From: Marinococcus sp. PL1-022
GTDB lineage: Bacteria > Bacillota > Bacilli > Bacillales > Marinococcaceae
Reading direction: 5' to 3'
Length of the DNA: 64,000 nucleotides
Assembly (NCBI RefSeq): GCF_033845285.1
Contig: NZ_JAWXCX010000001.1
Location: 2,619,495-2,683,494 of the forward strand
How positions within the stretch are numbered: the first letter of the stretch is position 1; every line of letters begins with the position of its first letter. Positions 62,215 to 64,000 of this stretch are shown one piece after another. Under the pieces are notes generated by a model. That model saw nothing but the letters and a program-made list of their open reading frames with translations, was not told the origin of the DNA and did not search any database. The position numbers and the translations under genes are program-made.

Positions 62215-62709
62215 TTATGAAACCTTTTCTTTTTGCCTGCCTACGCTTATCAGCACCTGCTCAATATGGTTCAGCATGGAAGTCGTTGCGAACGTCACTG
62301 TCGTCCCCTCTCCGAGATAAAACTGTTTCCCCCAGTGCGGAGAGTTTTCCTCCACTTCAATCACGTATTCCACCGGCGAGCTCCGTTTCGGATCAGGCGT
62401 AATGTAGATGGTCTTCCAGTCAATTCCCTTCAGCTTCTCATGCAGCTCGTCCCAGTATAAGTACTGTTTAATGAGCGACTCCATCTGCAGGTGCAGGTAG
62501 TAATCTTTATTGATTTTATAGTAGCGTCGGTTTTTGACCCAGCGGTCGGTAATTAAATTCATATCATACAGCCGCCGAAGCTCGAGGCGGATCGCATTTG
62601 TTGACTCCTTGCATTCGCGCACGAGCTCACGCAGATACGTTTCTTCCTCTGTCAGATAAAACTTCATTACGAGCCGCAGTCTTGTTTTGGATGTTACTAG
62701 CTGGTGCAA
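62215..62709 (-). CDS. winged-helix regulator of the polysaccharide locus, copy 2
   Basis: 164 residues from TTG 62709, six bases after GGGGGAG (the longer ATG start at 62739 overlaps that site). Winged helix in the first ~80 residues (HQLVTSKTRLRLVMKFYL, EEETYLRELVRECKESTNAIRLELRRL, NRRYYKINKDYY), then a mixed C-terminal part. It is about half identical by eye to the protein at 47528 across the winged helix. It is encoded second in the operon, between two degenerate enzymes, suggesting an autogenous regulator of the polysaccharide operon. No family name is known to me. Confidence 0.78.
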   Translation of the reverse strand: MHQLVTSKTRLRLVMKFYLTEEETYLRELVRECKESTNAIRLELRRLYDMNLITDRWVKNRRYYKINKDYYLHLQMESLIKQYLYWDELHEKLKGIDWKTIYITPDPKRSSPVEYVIEVEENSPHWGKQFYLGEGTTVTFATTSMLNHIEQVLISVGRQKEKVS

Positions 62710-62766
62710 AACCATCTCCCCCTTCAGTCCCCTCGTCAATACGGATTATGTTCTTTGCCGGCGCTA

Positions 62767-63501
62767 TTACAGCGTCAGTGCCGGCGGTGTGACCCTTCCC
62801 CCTTCCAGCAGCAGATGCGTATTTTTCTGCATCCGCTCCCATTCATCGAGCCGGTTCATCCGGACAAACTGCCGATGCATCTGATCCAGGCAGAATGGCT
62901 CGTCATATGCACTGCAGGCGTTCGATGCCACAAAATGCACGAGCCGCTTTTTCAGAAAATATTTCGCCCAGCGCCGGTCGGTTCTTCCGTCACGGCCGAG
63001 CAGTGCTCCCGCACTGAGCTGCACGGCTGCTCCTTCATTCACAAGCGTCTCAAGCCCCCCGCGCTTCTTCTGAAACATCTGCAGCCGCTCCGGCGATGAA
63101 AGAATGGGAATGAACCCGTGATTGTAAAGTTTTTTGAGCATCTGCCGGACGTATAAAAAGCTGTGGGTTTCATTCATATGAACGAGTACATAATTGGTAT
63201 GCTCCAGCGGCAGAATCCTTTTTCTTTCCAAATCGATTTCCATTCCACCGTAAAGGGTGATTTCCTGACCCGAGCGGACGCGGACCGGAATCCGTGCTTT
63301 CAGGAGCTGAAAATTCAGAAATTTTACCGCCTCTGTTACGAAAACGGCCCCGAAATCATACGACGGATACCGGTATCCAGGCGTTGCGTAAATAATGCTG
63401 ACGCCGGCGGCCGCTGCCTGCCTGGCCATTTCCAGGCTTTCCTTCATCGTATTTGGTCCGTGGTCAAAGCCGGGAAGAATATGGGCATGCATCTCAATCA
63501 T
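62767..63501 (-). CDS. CpsB/YwqE-like PHP-family protein, strongly degenerate metal site
   Basis: 244 residues, AGAGGTG before the ATG. It aligns with the protein at 60466 and with CpsB/YwqE phosphatases, keeping MIEMHAHILPGFDHG and GQEITL, but most metal ligands are replaced: TPH reads TPG, the Glu of IEF reads His in VLVHMN, HPER reads SPER, and the C-terminal SDxH reads SNAC. A classic PHP phosphatase activity is very unlikely. It is the first gene of the operon behind a repeat array, so it may act as a sensor or scaffold. No frameshift; about the usual length. Confidence 0.82.
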   Translation of the reverse strand: MIEMHAHILPGFDHGPNTMKESLEMARQAAAAGVSIIYATPGYRYPSYDFGAVFVTEAVKFLNFQLLKARIPVRVRSGQEITLYGGMEIDLERKRILPLEHTNYVLVHMNETHSFLYVRQMLKKLYNHGFIPILSSPERLQMFQKKRGGLETLVNEGAAVQLSAGALLGRDGRTDRRWAKYFLKKRLVHFVASNACSAYDEPFCLDQMHRQFVRMNRLDEWERMQKNTHLLLEGGRVTPPALTL

Positions 63502-63584
63502 GTACTCACCTCTTTCATCCCGAGTAAGGAAAATGTCCTACTTTATATTTTTTAGAATATTTTGCCTGTTGCCGTTTCTTTTAT

Positions 63585-63652
63585 ATTAATAGTCCAGTAT
63601 AATTATTAATAGTAATTACCTAGTCATTAATAATCACACAAATGTTAATAGT
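63585..63652. repeat. four phased direct repeats in the divergent promoter region
   Basis: ATTAATAGT (63585), ATTAATAGT (63605), ATTAATAAT (63626) and GTTAATAGT (63644) start 20, 21 and 18 bp apart, about two DNA turns. They fill the 218-bp gap between the first gene of the polysaccharide operon and the divergent plus-strand gene, and overlap a TATAAT at 63598-63603. The arrangement suits a multimeric DNA-binding protein; RemA-like or the winged-helix regulators are candidates. Confidence 0.6.
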
Positions 63653-63719
63653 CATATGACCTTTTCTAGGAAGATGGGACCCCGCGCGGGATTACCCCGG
63701 CGAAAGGGAGTGGATCTGA

Positions 63720-64000
63720 ATGAACCGCCGCCAGCGAATCTTCATGTATACGATCCAATTCATAGCCATCATCGCAGCCGGACTGTTCGTATACATGGAG
63801 TCGCCGGACGAGCGGTGGCTTGCCGCAGGCCTTTGCTGGGTATTTGGTATTATTCAGATGATCCGGCTCATGCTTTTATCCATACCACTTGCCCGCTTTT
63901 CCTCGGTGATGGTTATCTGCCTCCAGTTCCTCATTGCCTGGGTGGTTCAGGCCATTGCCGGCGGGTTTGTGCCCCAGACACTATTTTTCGTTCTGATTGC
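63720..64000 (+). CDS. membrane protein, N-terminal part only
   Basis: The frame opens at ATG 63720, nine bases after AAAGGGAG, and stays open for about 93 codons to the window edge. It starts MNRRQRIFMYTIQF and shows three hydrophobic segments (about 12-25, 35-57 and 63-90). The domain beyond is outside the window, so no function can be assigned. It is divergent from the polysaccharide operon and shares the repeat-containing promoter region, which makes co-regulation plausible. Confidence 0.7.
   Translation, partial: MNRRQRIFMYTIQFIAIIAAGLFVYMESPDERWLAAGLCWVFGIIQMIRLMLLSIPLARFSSVMVICLQFLIAWVVQAIAGGFVPQTLFFVLI

Noticed and set aside
63653-63719. Riboswitch before the plus-strand membrane gene
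   Set aside because: A short GC-rich block is present but no known aptamer core could be traced and the leader is under 120 bases.

Overview
The window reads as a chromosomal segment of a Bacillaceae-type Firmicute. Supporting signs are AGGAGG-like ribosome sites with frequent TTG and GTG starts, CcpA-type cre sites, a YwqE/CpsB-like and YveK-like exopolysaccharide toolkit, CWB2/NlpC wall proteins and PRD-type PTS regulation. An NhaC-family antiporter would fit an alkaliphile or halophile, but the genus cannot be read from the sequence alone. Composition is mid-GC except for about 30-46 kb, which is clearly AT-rich.

Layout. (1) 0-5.5 kb: partial nitrilase-fold amidase, DUF985 cupin, and two divergent cyclic-di-GMP genes (MHYT-PAS-GGDEF-EAL and 5TM-GGDEF). 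(2) 5.6-11.5 kb: a minus-strand PTS operon with PRD regulator, diverged phosphofructokinase, ascorbate-type IIB and IIC, TPR-like protein and class II aldolase. It looks like a complete ketose-phosphate route whose sugar is unknown. (3) 11.7-15.3 kb: GntR/FCD regulator divergent from a trans-sulfuration-type PLP enzyme and an NhaC antiporter. (4) 15.3-16.8 kb: an intact IS3/IS150-type element with a -1 frameshift signal, inserted in the loop of the antiporter gene's terminator. (5) 16.9-20.1 kb: CWB2-NlpC/P60 wall hydrolase, MFS exporter, unknown small protein. (6) 20.2-29.9 kb: lactose/galactoside operon (lipoprotein, two permeases, GH42, GH2, ROK regulator) with a cre site.

(7) 30-46 kb: an AT-rich polysaccharide cluster with its own promoter. 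It encodes an EpsC-like dehydratase, priming transferase, glycosyltransferases, Wzy, a putative sialyltransferase, NeuB-NeuC-NeuA, pyruvyltransferase, Wzx and Wzz. The genes predict a sialic-acid-containing surface polymer and look horizontally acquired. An ~870-bp non-coding stretch rich in hairpins lies downstream. (8) 46.4-47.5 kb: UDP-glucuronate-type epimerase on the plus strand. (9) 47.5-63.5 kb: a second, higher-GC Wzx/Wzy cluster with a GDP-fucose pathway (ManC, Gmd, Fcl), an EAR-like structured RNA, and at its promoter-proximal end an unusual module. That module is two CpsB/YwqE-like proteins with damaged metal sites, a full-length Fcl paralogue lacking catalytic residues, and a winged-helix regulator whose paralogue sits at the other end of the cluster. 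Four ~20-bp-phased direct repeats lie in the divergent promoter region upstream. No bacterial tyrosine kinase gene is present although two Wzz/CapA-type adaptors are. (10) 63.7 kb to the end: start of a membrane protein.

Most novel candidates: the degenerate-enzyme regulatory module with its repeat array, the altered-substrate phosphofructokinase operon, the Neisseria-type sialic acid island, the structured non-coding segment at 30 kb, and the IS inside a terminator loop. All similarity statements are from recall of protein families, not from database searches.
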